From NCBI GenBank assembly GCA_030040825.1, contig JASHSY010000119.1:1-27205 (forward strand): a DNA stretch of 27,205 bases. The letters run 5' to 3'. Positions 1 to 8,076 of the stretch are shown one piece after another. This DNA is from Xanthobacteraceae bacterium. Its GTDB lineage: Bacteria; Pseudomonadota; Alphaproteobacteria; Rhizobiales; Xanthobacteraceae. A model generated the notes under the pieces. That model worked only from the letters and a program-made list of their open reading frames with translations. It did not search any database and was not told the origin of the DNA. The translations under genes were made by a program, and so were the position numbers. Positions within the stretch are counted from its first letter, which is position 1. Every line of letters begins with the position of its first letter.

Positions 1-2
1 CC

Positions 3-458
3 GATGTCACCGACATGTATGAGCAAACGCGCGCCGCCGGCTTCGGCAAGGAGGTGCGCCGGCGCATCATGATCGGGACTTATGTGCTGTCGGCCGGTTA
101 CTACGAGGCCTATTACTTGCAGGCACAAAAGGTGCGTACGCTGATCAAGCGCGATTTCGAAACGTGCTTTGCATCGGGAATTGACGCCATTCTTACGCCG
201 ACCGCGCCCTCGGCGGCGTTCGCCATCGGCGAAAAAGGCCACGCCGACCCGATCGAGATGTATCTCAACGACGTGTTTACGGTCACGGTGAACATGGCTG
301 GCCTGCCGGGGATTTCGGTACCGAGCGGCCTCGATGCGCAAGGCTTGCCGCTTGGCTTGCAATTGATCGGACGGCCATTCGATGAGACGACGCTGTTTAG
401 TCTCGGCGCCGTGATCGAACAGGCGGCAGGCCATTTCTCGCCGCCGCAATGGTGGTGA
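3..458 (+). CDS. gatA: Aspartyl/glutamyl-tRNA amidotransferase subunit A, C-terminal part (5' end outside window)
   Basis: GatA is the amidase subunit of GatCAB. It releases ammonia from glutamine so that mischarged Glu-tRNA(Gln) or Asp-tRNA(Asn) is converted to the amide form in the cytoplasm. The reading frame is open from the left edge, so only about 150 C-terminal residues are present and the catalytic Ser-cisSer-Lys triad lies outside. The visible part carries GatA-typical blocks: RRIMIGTYVLSAGYY, an AQKVRTLIKRDF helix, the ILTPTAP strand, then the AGLPGISVP and GLPLGLQLIG elements near the end. The length from these motifs to the stop fits complete GatA proteins, so the 3' end is intact. 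Another amidase-signature enzyme is possible, but the YVLSAGYYEAYY block favours GatA. The next gene starts about 110 bases on and appears functionally unrelated. Confidence 0.9.
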   Translation, partial: DVTDMYEQTRAAGFGKEVRRRIMIGTYVLSAGYYEAYYLQAQKVRTLIKRDFETCFASGIDAILTPTAPSAAFAIGEKGHADPIEMYLNDVFTVTVNMAGLPGISVPSGLDAQGLPLGLQLIGRPFDETTLFSLGAVIEQAAGHFSPPQWW

Positions 459-569
459 TGATTTCGTCTTTGCGTACAAATCGGTTCCGTCCGCGTCCCT
501 GGACAGCGCGGATGCGAAATGGCATCAACGCGCGTTTGACGGCGTCATTGGACGACAAGCAGAGCAACG

Positions 570-983
570 ATGAAAACTTTCTTACTGCGTCTTTTTACCT
601 GGTGGAACAGCCAGACGTTTGGCACCCAAGTCTGGACGCTGCTTTACGGTGAATTCGTCGGCGAGGACGAATTCGGCAATCGCTATTACCGCACACGAAA
701 AGGCAAGATCGATCCGGCGCTCGGATTTGAGCGGCGCTGGGTGATCTACCGGGGAGTGGCGGAGGCCTCGAAGGTGCCGCCGGGCTGGCATGGGTGGATG
801 CATCACGTCGTCGACGTGCCGCCGACACAGGACAAGACCAAGCCGCACCCATGGGAGAAGCCGCACCGGCCCAATCCCACCGGTACGCCGGCTGCTGTGC
901 GGCCGAGCGGCTCGACCTTGGCGAAGGGCCGCCGTCCCAAGGCAACAGGCGATTACAAAGCCTGGACGCCTGGCAGCAGCTAA
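570..983 (+). CDS. NADH:ubiquinone oxidoreductase NDUFA12-family accessory subunit
   Basis: This 137-residue protein belongs to the NDUFA12 / B17.2 family, supernumerary subunits of respiratory complex I found in mitochondria and alphaproteobacteria and thought to help assembly or stability on the peripheral arm. The family signature is visible: an N-terminal FTWWNSQTFGTQVWT stretch, GEFVGEDEFGNRYYR (about residues 27-41), then RRWVIYRG and the PPGWHGWMHH block (about residues 71-80). The tail after residue 95 is proline-, lysine- and threonine-rich and low in complexity, as in bacterial homologues. The ATG at 570 is preceded only by a weak purine run. It is followed 46 bases later by the DUF2155 gene, a neighbour I recall from other rhizobial genomes. 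Complex I genes themselves are not in the window. Confidence 0.93.
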   Translation: MKTFLLRLFTWWNSQTFGTQVWTLLYGEFVGEDEFGNRYYRTRKGKIDPALGFERRWVIYRGVAEASKVPPGWHGWMHHVVDVPPTQDKTKPHPWEKPHRPNPTGTPAAVRPSGSTLAKGRRPKATGDYKAWTPGSS

Positions 984-1029
984 TCCCTAGTTTCGCCTCA
1001 CTCAACATGTTAACGGGGCCGCGAACGCG

Positions 1030-1917
1030 ATGAAGCTCAACCTCATCGCGCGCCCGGGATTTATGCTCCGTATCGCCGCCGTCTTGGCCGTGCTCGCCGC
1101 GGCGCTCACAGCGCGACCAGCTGCCGCGCAGCTTGGCTCCATCTTTGGAGATTCGCCACCACGACCGCCGGCCGACATCCCAGAGCGGGCGTTTCCGCCC
1201 CAGCCGCCGCCGGTTCAATATCCGGGCCCGGCACCTCTGCCGTCCCCTTCGCCGGGGTCGAGCATTCAGAGCCAGCCATTGCCGCCACCGCCTGGCGCGT
1301 CGCTTGCGCCCGCGCAAGGGCCAAACCAAGCGGTAGTGCCGCCAAATCCTCCGCCGGGTGTGCAGCGGTCGCGCCCCGGCGCGCCGCCGCCGGCCATTCA
1401 ACCGGCCAATGCACCACCGCCACAGCCGGCGGACACCTCGCCGCAACCCGACGATACGGTCGTCACCGAAATGCCGGCCCAAAAGATAGAGAATTCGCGC
1501 GCGGTATTCTCGGGACTCGACAAAATCACCGGCCGCATCATTTCCTTCGACGCGGCAATCGGCGAAACGGTGCAATTCGGCGCGCTGCGGGTGACCGCCC
1601 GGGTTTGCTATACGCGTCCTCCAACCGAGGCGACCAATACCGACGCCTTTGTGCAGGTTGATGAAGTGACGCTTCAGGGCGAAGTGAAGCGGATTTTCTC
1701 GGGCTGGATGTTTGCCGCAAGTCCCGGCCTGCATGCAGTGGAGCACCCGATTTACGACGTTTGGCTGACCGATTGCGCTTCGCCGATCCAAGTCGCGGAG
1801 CCCGTCGTGTCGCCGACGCCCGCACCGACGCCAGCCCCGCGTACCTCGGCTCGGCCCCGACAACCGGCGCCCGCTCGCCAACAGAACGCGGCGCCGCCGA
1901 GTTCATCGACGCGCTGA
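1030..1917 (+). CDS. Secreted proline-rich DUF2155 protein
   Basis: This 295-residue protein has a clear Sec signal peptide: basic start, hydrophobic core about residues 12-30, and a PAAAQ cleavage region. It is therefore probably periplasmic. A long proline/alanine/glutamine linker covers roughly residues 38-140. The conserved DUF2155 domain lies at about residues 150-255 and includes SRAVFSGLDKITGRI, two cysteines (in ARVCYTRPP and WLTDC) that could form a disulfide, and a FSGWMFAASPGLHAVEHP block. The C-terminal 35 residues are again proline/alanine-rich (PTPAPTPAP). DUF2155 has no assigned biochemical function that I know of. The gene lies between the NDUFA12-family gene and aat, with which it is convergent across 54 bases. 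Confidence 0.88.
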   Translation: MKLNLIARPGFMLRIAAVLAVLAAALTARPAAAQLGSIFGDSPPRPPADIPERAFPPQPPPVQYPGPAPLPSPSPGSSIQSQPLPPPPGASLAPAQGPNQAVVPPNPPPGVQRSRPGAPPPAIQPANAPPPQPADTSPQPDDTVVTEMPAQKIENSRAVFSGLDKITGRIISFDAAIGETVQFGALRVTARVCYTRPPTEATNTDAFVQVDEVTLQGEVKRIFSGWMFAASPGLHAVEHPIYDVWLTDCASPIQVAEPVVSPTPAPTPAPRTSARPRQPAPARQQNAAPPSSSTR

Positions 1918-1971
1918 GATCGCGGCTTGTTGCGCGCCTTCGCGTGCGCGCTCGGGCCGGTGTCCTTGAGT

Positions 1972-2646
1972 TCAGCGGGCTTGAATAAGGCTCAAGATCG
2001 CGGCGCCGGTGACCGGTCGATCGACTGCCAATGCGCCAAAGTCACCTTCGCCGACCAGCGCCGCGTCGAGCAGTTTGTGGTAAGCGGGGCGGGTCACTTC
2101 GAGCGCGCCAAAAGTACGCAGATGCTCGGTGACGAATTGCGTGTCAAGCAAGCGGTAATGTCCCACCTTTAGCCGCGCGACCAAATGCACCAGAGCGACC
2201 TTGGAGGCGTCACGGGCGCGGTGAAACATGCTTTCACCGAAGAACGCCCGCCCAAGACTGACGCCGTAAAGGCCACCGACCAGTTCGCCATCCCGGTAAA
2301 CCTCGACGGTGTGACAATCGCCGCGGTCATAAAGCTTGCGGTAAAGATTGCGAATGCGAATATTGATCCAGGTGCGCGTGCGCCCCGGCATCGGCTCCGA
2401 ACAGCCGTCAATCACTGCATCGAAATCGCGGTCGACCATGACCGTGAAGTGGCCTGATCGTACAGTGCGGGCGAGGCGGCCGGGAACATGGAACCGATCC
2501 AGCGGAATGATGCCGCGCCGTTCCGGCTCGATCCAATAAAGAGCGGGATCGTCGGCACTTTCCGCCATCGGAAAAATACCGCACGCATAGGCCTTTAACA
2601 GCACCTCCGGGGTGATCTCGACGAGTGCGGATTCGCGGCTGGCCAT
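1972..2646 (-). CDS. aat: Leucyl/phenylalanyl-tRNA--protein transferase
   Basis: Aat transfers Leu or Phe from charged tRNA to proteins with N-terminal Arg or Lys, marking them for ClpS/ClpAP degradation (bacterial N-end rule). The 224-residue product shows the family blocks YACGIFPMAE near the N-terminus, the YWIEPERRGIIPL strand, a central RTWINIRIRNLY region, GGLYGVSLGRAFFGESMF, and the DTQF-V-EHL segment. I chose the ATG at 2646 because family members begin shortly before the ITPEVLLKAYACG block. A TTG at 2706 would add 20 residues of poor quality, and neither start has a strong Shine-Dalgarno. The gene is divergent from the response regulator at 2776. In many rhizobia, as I recall, it lies next to accC; here the response regulator intervenes. 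Confidence 0.93.
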   Translation of the reverse strand: MASRESALVEITPEVLLKAYACGIFPMAESADDPALYWIEPERRGIIPLDRFHVPGRLARTVRSGHFTVMVDRDFDAVIDGCSEPMPGRTRTWINIRIRNLYRKLYDRGDCHTVEVYRDGELVGGLYGVSLGRAFFGESMFHRARDASKVALVHLVARLKVGHYRLLDTQFVTEHLRTFGALEVTRPAYHKLLDAALVGEGDFGALAVDRPVTGAAILSLIQAR

Positions 2647-2695
2647 GGGTTCGGTGTAACCGTCGCTAGACGGCCCTTTCAAGAACAAACCCCAG

Positions 2696-2712
2696 ACCTT
2701 AACCAACCTTAA
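2696..2712. repeat. 7-bp direct repeat spaced one helical turn, in a divergent promoter region
   Basis: ACCTTAA occurs at 2696-2702 and again at 2706-2712, so the copies begin exactly 10 bp apart on one face of the helix. They lie between the divergent starts of aat (2646) and the response regulator (2776). Such phased repeats can be a protein-binding site. The pair also reads as TTAA-N6-TTAA, close to but not matching the CtrA spacing of seven. Function is not shown. Confidence 0.3.
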
Positions 2713-2775
2713 ACTACATTTTCGCTAAGATTTTCGCCAGCTTGAACGCATTCTTTCAGCGCGCATTAGGCTGGC

Positions 2776-3204
2776 ATGCCCCGCTTGGAAGCCCCCGCAC
2801 TGGAAACGCCCGCCGCCGAGCTGCGGCCGATCCGGGTGCTGCTCGTCGAGGATGAGTTTTTTATCAGCGAGTGGGTGGCGGAATCGCTATCCGACCAGGG
2901 TTTCGCGGTTCGGGCGGTGAGCAACGCGGCGGATGCGCTGCGGCTCCTTAAATCTTCCCCCGTGGACGTGCTGTTCACCGACATAAATTTGCCTGGCAGC
3001 ATCGACGGCACTGCATTGGCGCGACAGGCTCGCGAGATGCTGCCCGATTTGCCGGTGGTCTACGCATCCGGTCGGGTCGATTACCTCGATCCGCGGCTGC
3101 GCGTCTCCGGCTCGCTGTTCGTGGCGAAACCTTATGTTCCGGAGTTGGTAGGTCGGCTACTTGCCGACGTTGTGCGGGAAACCGCGCAGCGCGTGCCGGC
3201 TTAG
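2776..3204 (+). CDS. Receiver-only response regulator
   Basis: This 142-residue protein is a single CheY-like receiver domain with about 18 extra N-terminal residues and no output domain. The acidic pair is E25/D26 in LLVEDEFFI, the phosphoacceptor is D69 in LFTDINLPG, the switch Ser is S98 in YASGR, and the conserved lysine is K118 in VAKPY. All key residues are present, so it should accept phosphate from a histidine kinase. With no DNA-binding module it probably acts by protein contact or as a phosphorelay intermediate. Single-domain receivers with the ILPGSIDGTALA-like pattern are common beside HWE/HisKA2 kinases in rhizobia, but no kinase is in the window, so the partner is unknown. The gene ends 6 bases from the accC stop on the other strand. 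Confidence 0.88.
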   Translation: MPRLEAPALETPAAELRPIRVLLVEDEFFISEWVAESLSDQGFAVRAVSNAADALRLLKSSPVDVLFTDINLPGSIDGTALARQAREMLPDLPVVYASGRVDYLDPRLRVSGSLFVAKPYVPELVGRLLADVVRETAQRVPA

Positions 3205-3211
3205 AGCCGGC
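3195..3211. terminator. Short hairpin between convergent response regulator and accC
   Basis: GCCGGC at 3195-3200 and GCCGGC at 3206-3211 are self-complementary and can pair across the 5-base loop that holds the response regulator stop codon. There is no following T-run on either strand, so this is at best a weak or factor-dependent termination site shared by the two convergent genes. Confidence 0.25.
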
Positions 3212-4563
3212 TATTGGTCAACCGCGCCGCGGGCGAGAAATTCTTCCAGCCAGTGGATGTGATAGGCGCCATCGATAATTGCCGCTTCCTGCGCCAGTGC
3301 GCGGAACAACGGCAACGTCGTTTCGATCCCATCAATAACGAACTCGTCGAGCGCGCGCTTTAAACGCATCAGGCATTCGACCCTAGTCTTGCCGTGGACA
3401 ATGAGCTTGCCGACCAGGGAATCGTAAAACGGCGGGATGACGTAGTTGTGGTAGACGGCGGAATCGATCCGCACGCCCAGCCCGCCGGGTGGATGATAGT
3501 GGACGATTTTTCCGGGTGACGCCCGAAACGAAACCGGATTTTCCGCATTGATGCGGCATTCAATGGCGTGACCATGAAAGGTCACGTCGCTCTGCGCCAA
3601 AGAGAGATCATTCCCGCCGGCGACGCGGATTTGCTCCACGACCAAATCGATATCGGTGACCATCTCGGTGACAGGATGTTCGACCTGAATACGCGTATTC
3701 ATCTCGATAAAGTTAAATTTGCCATCCTCGAAGAGGAATTCGACGGTTCCGACCCCGAGATATTTGATGTCGCGCATGGCGCGTGCGACGGTTTCGCACA
3801 CCTGGTCGCGTGTCGTCGCATTGAGGGCGGGAGAGGGGCTTTCTTCCCAGACTTTCTGGTGGCGACGTTGCAGCGAGCAATCGCGTTCGCCGAGATGGAT
3901 GGCGCGCCCTTTGCCGTCGCCGAGCACCTGAATCTCAATGTGTCGCGGGCGTTCGAGATATTTCTCTAGATAAAGCGTGTCGTCGCCGAACGACGCCTTG
4001 GCCTCTGCGCGAGCGGTGGCAATGGCGTTTGCGAGTTCACTCTCCGCACGCACGACTTTCATGCCGCGGCCGCCCCCGCCGGCGGCTGCCTTGAGGATTA
4101 CCGGGAAGCCGATGTCGTGCGCCAATCGCGCCGCCTCGGCGTCCGATCCAATGCCGGTTTCGGAGCCCGGTACAGTCGGAATCCCGAGTTCCCTCGCTGC
4201 ACGTTTGGCAGCGATCTTGTCACCCATGAGTCTGATATGTTCAGGCCGCGGCCCAATGAATTGCACGTTGTGCTCGGCGAGAATCTCGGCAAAGCGCGCG
4301 TTCTCGGCAAGAAATCCATAACCCGGATGCACGGCGTCAGCACCGGTAATTTCGCAGGCCGCAAGCAGCGCCGGGATATTAAGGTAGCTATCTTTGGCTG
4401 GCGGCGGTCCGATGCAGACGCTCTCGTCGGCAAGCCGCACGTGCATGGCGTCCTCGTCGGCGGTTGAGTGAACGGCCACCGTCGGGATGCCGAGTTCCTT
4501 GCAGGCGCGCAACACGCGCAGCGCGATTTCTCCCCGATTCGCAATCAGAATTTTATCGAACAT
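3211..4563 (-). CDS. accC: Acetyl-CoA carboxylase, biotin carboxylase subunit
   Basis: AccC carboxylates the biotin on AccB using ATP and bicarbonate, the first half-reaction of malonyl-CoA synthesis for fatty acids. At 450 residues it has the usual length. Visible parts are the N-terminal FDKILIANRGEIALR fold, the VHPGYGFLAEN motif, the ATP-grasp glycine loop KAAAGGGGRGMKVV (about residues 159-172), the GERDCSLQRRHQKV substrate-binding stretch, and the EMNTRIQVEHPVTE catalytic block (about residues 288-301). The C-terminal ARGAVDQ end is normal. The ATG at 4563 gives the canonical N-terminus. It lies 32 bases downstream of accB and is almost certainly cotranscribed with accB and aroQ. The alpha and beta carboxyltransferase genes accA/accD are not here. 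Confidence 0.97.
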   Translation of the reverse strand: MFDKILIANRGEIALRVLRACKELGIPTVAVHSTADEDAMHVRLADESVCIGPPPAKDSYLNIPALLAACEITGADAVHPGYGFLAENARFAEILAEHNVQFIGPRPEHIRLMGDKIAAKRAARELGIPTVPGSETGIGSDAEAARLAHDIGFPVILKAAAGGGGRGMKVVRAESELANAIATARAEAKASFGDDTLYLEKYLERPRHIEIQVLGDGKGRAIHLGERDCSLQRRHQKVWEESPSPALNATTRDQVCETVARAMRDIKYLGVGTVEFLFEDGKFNFIEMNTRIQVEHPVTEMVTDIDLVVEQIRVAGGNDLSLAQSDVTFHGHAIECRINAENPVSFRASPGKIVHYHPPGGLGVRIDSAVYHNYVIPPFYDSLVGKLIVHGKTRVECLMRLKRALDEFVIDGIETTLPLFRALAQEAAIIDGAYHIHWLEEFLARGAVDQ

Positions 4564-4595
4564 GCGGCCGCCGCTTTTGGAGCGAATTCACGCCA

Positions 4596-5084
4596 TCACT
4601 CGACAATCATCAGCGGCTCGCCGTACTCGACCGGCTGACCGTCTTCAACCAGGATCTGGGTGACGGTGCCGGAGCGCGGGGCGGGAATCTGGTTCATCGT
4701 TTTCATGGCTTCGATGATGATCAGAATGTCGCCCTGCTTGACCTGCATACCGATCTCAACGAAGGGGCGCGCCCCTGGCGTTGGGCCGAGATAAGCGGTG
4801 CCGACCATCGGCGAAGCGACTAGCCCGGGATGTTGCAAGGGTTCGATCGGAACGGCCGCCGGCGTTGCGAGCGTGATGGGACTCGGCACAACGGACGATT
4901 CGGAGGAACGTGTCCGCGTTACCGGGGCGCCGAAATTGCGGGCAACCCGAATTGATACGCCATCCCTTTCGATCTCGATTTCGGACAGGCCGGTCTCATC
5001 AAGCAGCTTCGCCAGATCGCGGATCGCGTCGTGATCAATCGCTGGCGTCTTGGGCATCGGCTGGTTCCCCGGCTTGCGCGGCAC
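4596..5084 (-). CDS. accB: Acetyl-CoA carboxylase biotin carboxyl carrier protein
   Basis: AccB carries the biotin that AccC carboxylates and that shuttles to the carboxyltransferase. The protein has an N-terminal helical region (about residues 15-52), a flexible Pro/Ser/Thr/Val-rich linker (about residues 53-85) and a C-terminal biotinyl domain. The biotinylation motif EAMKTMN places the modified lysine at K128, 34 residues from the end as expected. Two starts are possible. A GTG at 5084 lies 2 bases after the aroQ stop with a GAAGG sequence about 8 bases upstream. An ATG at 5057 has GGGGA upstream and would give 153 residues. I give the GTG because rhizobial AccB proteins tend to have a similar short basic leader, but this is not certain. 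Close spacing to aroQ suggests coupled translation. Confidence 0.94.
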   Translation of the reverse strand: MPRKPGNQPMPKTPAIDHDAIRDLAKLLDETGLSEIEIERDGVSIRVARNFGAPVTRTRSSESSVVPSPITLATPAAVPIEPLQHPGLVASPMVGTAYLGPTPGARPFVEIGMQVKQGDILIIIEAMKTMNQIPAPRSGTVTQILVEDGQPVEYGEPLMIVE

Positions 5085-5086
5085 GA

Positions 5087-5548
5087 TCAGGCCTTCGCAT
5101 GATCTTTGGCGCCGATCATCACAGCGAGATCGGCGATGGCGCGAGCATAACCGTCGATGCCTTGTCCGCTGATGACCGCACGGGCGGCTTGCGAAACGTA
5201 GGAATGGCGCCGAAACGGCTCCCGCGAATTTATATCGCTGATGTGCACTTCAATGACCGGCGCGTTGAGTGCGAGCAACGCATCCAGGATGGCAATTGAG
5301 GTGTGCGTATATCCGGCGGGGTTAATGACGACCCCGGCGGCTTTCCTGGCGCCCGCTTCTTGAATCCAGTCGATGATCTGACCTTCATGATTAGATTGGC
5401 GGAATTCCACCGCCAGCCCGTATTGGCGCGCGGCGTCTCGGCAAAGCCTCTCGACGTCGGCGAGCGTCGCGCGTCCGTAGATTTCCGGCTCGCGAGTGCC
5501 AAGCAGATTAAGATTCGGTCCATTCAGGACATAGACGGTATTCGGCAT
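5087..5548 (-). CDS. aroQ: 3-Dehydroquinate dehydratase, type II
   Basis: Type II dehydroquinase interconverts 3-dehydroquinate and 3-dehydroshikimate in the shikimate pathway, as a cytoplasmic dodecamer. The 153-residue length is typical. The N-terminal VLNGPNLNLLGTREPEIYG motif holds the catalytic tyrosine Y24 and arginine R19 of the flexible lid. FRQSNHEGQIIDWIQ, INPAGYTHTSIAI and the EVHISDINSREPFRRHS block with the catalytic histidine (about residue 101) are all intact. It heads the aroQ-accB-accC cluster, an order that is widespread in bacteria. The gap of 153 bases to dsbA upstream leaves room for a separate promoter. Confidence 0.97.
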   Translation of the reverse strand: MPNTVYVLNGPNLNLLGTREPEIYGRATLADVERLCRDAARQYGLAVEFRQSNHEGQIIDWIQEAGARKAAGVVINPAGYTHTSIAILDALLALNAPVIEVHISDINSREPFRRHSYVSQAARAVISGQGIDGYARAIADLAVMIGAKDHAKA

Positions 5549-5701
5549 TTCGCGCGCTGGATCCCGCTACCGCCCCGGTACGCGGTGCGGCGTGGCCTCG
5601 TTATAAGGAAGCCGTCCGCAAAGGGGAAGCCTGAGCCCCGACCAACTCGTTAGCGGGCGCGCTTTGCCGCACGAACATCCGGTTAACGCGTAGCGGCAGA
5701 G

Positions 5702-6460
5702 CTATTTCTGCTCAGCGCTCAGCTTCTCACGCAACGCATCGAGGCCGACCGCTCCGACCACGACCTCATCGCCAACGACGTAGCTTGGCGTGCCGTTGAC
5801 GCCGAGTTCGTCGGCAAGCTTGAGGTCTTCGTCTATCGTTTTCTTTACCTCGTCGCTACCCATATCTTTCTCGATCCGCGTCATGTCGAAGCCGACTTCT
5901 TTAGCGACGGCAAGTGCGCGCATCTTGTCGGCGGGGCCGCGGCCGCCCAAAAGCTTCTGGTGGAACTCAAGATATTTCTTGCCGCTGGAATCCTGCATGC
6001 GGGCTGCGACGGCAACGCGGGCAGCCTCGACCGAGCCTTCACCGAGCACCGGAAATTCCTTGAGAACGAATTTGAGATTCGAATTGGTCTTTAGCAACGT
6101 AAGCATGTCGGGCAAGGCGCGTTTGCAGAAACCGCAATTGTAGTCGAAGAACTCGACCATCGTCTGCTTGCCTTGCGGATTGCCCAAAACGACTTGGTGC
6201 GGCGAGCTGAAAAGTGTGGCCTTGTTTTCTGCGACCGCGGTGCGATGCTTTTCGGCTTCCGCCGCCTGCTGGCGCTTTTCCATCTCGGCCATCACGTCCT
6301 GCATTACTTCGGGATGGGACAGCAGATAGTCCTTGATGATGGTTCCAATTTCCTCGCGCTGGTCAGCCGAGAATGTCTGCGCTCGCGCCGGCGCCATTGC
6401 GGGCGGAACGAGGAATATTGCAGCTGCCGCCAGGACTGCCGCGTGTGAGTTAAATTTCAT
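5702..6460 (-). CDS. Periplasmic DsbA-family thiol oxidoreductase
   Basis: This 252-residue protein has a signal peptide (basic start, hydrophobic core about residues 7-22, PARAQ cleavage region), so it acts in the periplasm. Residues about 31-80 form a charged helical segment resembling the N-terminal ScsC-type region found in DsbA/Com1-like proteins. The thioredoxin fold follows, with the active site FFDYNCGFCKRA (C109 and C112) and the cis-proline loop VNGTPSYVVGD. CGFC is a DsbA-like rather than thioredoxin-like pair, so disulfide formation or isomerisation is likely. A Shine-Dalgarno AAAGGA precedes the ATG. The start lies 19 bases from the end of the upstream M48 protease gene, so the two are probably one transcript devoted to envelope protein quality control. 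Confidence 0.92.
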   Translation of the reverse strand: MKFNSHAAVLAAAAIFLVPPAMAPARAQTFSADQREEIGTIIKDYLLSHPEVMQDVMAEMEKRQQAAEAEKHRTAVAENKATLFSSPHQVVLGNPQGKQTMVEFFDYNCGFCKRALPDMLTLLKTNSNLKFVLKEFPVLGEGSVEAARVAVAARMQDSSGKKYLEFHQKLLGGRGPADKMRALAVAKEVGFDMTRIEKDMGSDEVKKTIDEDLKLADELGVNGTPSYVVGDEVVVGAVGLDALREKLSAEQK

Positions 6461-6479
6461 TGCAATGGTCCTTTTCCGT

Positions 6480-7907
6480 TTATTGACCGATACGAAGGGG
6501 GCTCTGCTTCCCCTTGTTGAAGGCGACGATATCGTCCGCTTTCACCCAGCCGGGCGATCCGACCGGAAATCTCGTCTTGGCGCGTGCCGCGAGTTCCCGC
6601 GCCGTCTTGTTGTCGCCGCGCGCAAAGGCCGCCTGCGCCGACGCCAGATCGGCATCGGCCAGATCGCCGGTGTGACCGTACGCCATGGCCAATTGCTCGT
6701 AGGCATCACCGGATTCGGGCTCTTTTGCTAGGGCCGCATGGAGGAGCGGGATAGCTTCCTTCGTCATCTGCGGATTGTTGGTGGCGATCAGCGCCTGCCC
6801 GAGCAAGATTTGGATCAACGCGGGACTCGGCGCGAGCTGGACGGCGCGGCGCAGCGGCGCGATCGCTTCCAGCGCGTGACCATTCTCGAGCAGCGCCTGT
6901 CCCTTTAGCTCATAAAGATAAGGATAATTCGGCATGGCCGCGATCATGCTGTCGATCTGCGTGATCGCGGAACGCAAATCACCGAAGCGATAGGTTGCTA
7001 TGGCGCGCGCATAGCGTGCCGGCATGCTGGTGTCCGATAACGGATAGCGACGCAATACCAGTTCGGCCCGCTCCGTAAAGCCGTACAGCTTGGCACGCAT
7101 CATGTCGTGACGAAACTGCAACTCGGGAGGGTCTTTCTTGTCCCAATACGGAGTCTTCACGAGCTCCGCCAACGCCGCCATTCGCTCTGCGGGCATCGGG
7201 TGGTTTTGTACGTACGGATCGATATAGGCAGCGGAGAACATCATCTCGTCGGCGAAGCGCTTAAAGGTGTCGTACATGCCCTTGGCCGACTGATGCGTCA
7301 TGGTCAGGAAGCGAACCGCAGCGCGGTCGGCTTGTTCCTCCTGGGCGCGTTGGTACGCCAAAAGCGAGTGAATTATCGCTGACTGCGGCGCACTCAGCGC
7401 CGCGGCACCGATGTTCCCCGTGCCGACGTTGCCGGATTTTGCGCCTGCGGCCACGGCGCCAACGCCAAGCAACATGGCAACGATCGCCACTGTCTGCGCG
7501 TTGGCGAGCTCTTGGCGCATCTTGGAAAGATGGCCGCCGACGATGTGGCCGGTTTCGTGGGCGAACACACCGATGAGTTGATTGGGTGTGGTTGCCTGCT
7601 TTAACGCGCCGGTAAAGATGAAGATGCGGTGCGCGTCCATCACAAACGCGTTGAACACATTTTCGTTGATGATCACCACCTGCACGTTCTGCTGGCTCAA
7701 ACCGGCGGCACGGAGAATCGGGGTGGTGTAGTCGCGCAATAGCTGCTCGATCTCAGCGTCCCGGATCATCGGCACGCCGGCAGAGGAGCCGGTCTGGGCT
7801 CGGACGGGCGCACTCGCCAGGGCGAGCGCAACGGCGATCGCAAATGCCACGATTCGGGACGCTGGTTTCGCCGAAAGCGCCTTGCTAGGAGATTTGGCGG
7901 CTATCAT
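6480..7907 (-). CDS. M48 family metalloprotease with TPR region (BepA-like)
   Basis: This is a zinc metallopeptidase of the M48 family with C-terminal tetratricopeptide repeats, the architecture of E. coli BepA (YfgC), which degrades or helps assemble misfolded outer-membrane proteins. From the ATG at 7907 the product is 475 residues. It begins with a signal peptide (hydrophobic core about residues 19-36), then the HETGH zinc motif at about residues 117-121 and an EEQADRAAV stretch supplying the third ligand. The second half contains TPR-like helices rich in Ala and Leu, such as YPYLYELKGQALLENGH. A GTG at 7976 would extend the frame by 23 residues but would put unusual sequence ahead of the signal peptide; neither start has a convincing Shine-Dalgarno. 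It is probably cotranscribed with the DsbA-like gene. Confidence 0.92.
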   Translation of the reverse strand: MIAAKSPSKALSAKPASRIVAFAIAVALALASAPVRAQTGSSAGVPMIRDAEIEQLLRDYTTPILRAAGLSQQNVQVVIINENVFNAFVMDAHRIFIFTGALKQATTPNQLIGVFAHETGHIVGGHLSKMRQELANAQTVAIVAMLLGVGAVAAGAKSGNVGTGNIGAAALSAPQSAIIHSLLAYQRAQEEQADRAAVRFLTMTHQSAKGMYDTFKRFADEMMFSAAYIDPYVQNHPMPAERMAALAELVKTPYWDKKDPPELQFRHDMMRAKLYGFTERAELVLRRYPLSDTSMPARYARAIATYRFGDLRSAITQIDSMIAAMPNYPYLYELKGQALLENGHALEAIAPLRRAVQLAPSPALIQILLGQALIATNNPQMTKEAIPLLHAALAKEPESGDAYEQLAMAYGHTGDLADADLASAQAAFARGDNKTARELAARAKTRFPVGSPGWVKADDIVAFNKGKQSPLRIGQ

Positions 7908-8076
7908 CTCGGACAAATCGGGCGGCCCCCTCGGTGTGAGGACCAAGCTATGGGCGGAACCGGTGAGGGTCAACACGAGGCCGCAATGCGACGGCGAAGT
8001 AACGCGCTACAAAATGTCGTGAATACGGCAGCACCGGGGCGGCGTTACAGGTTCGGCGAATCGCCGAGGAATAGGC

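Noticed and set aside
595..1881. Long open frame of 428 codons on the minus strand opposite the NDUFA12 and DUF2155 genes
   Set aside because: It is arginine-rich, lacks any recognisable domain, and mirrors the high-GC third positions of two well-supported plus-strand genes, so it is an antisense shadow.
2699..2712. CtrA binding box upstream of the response regulator
   Set aside because: TTAA-N6-TTAA departs from the required N7 spacing; kept only as a phased direct repeat of unknown role.
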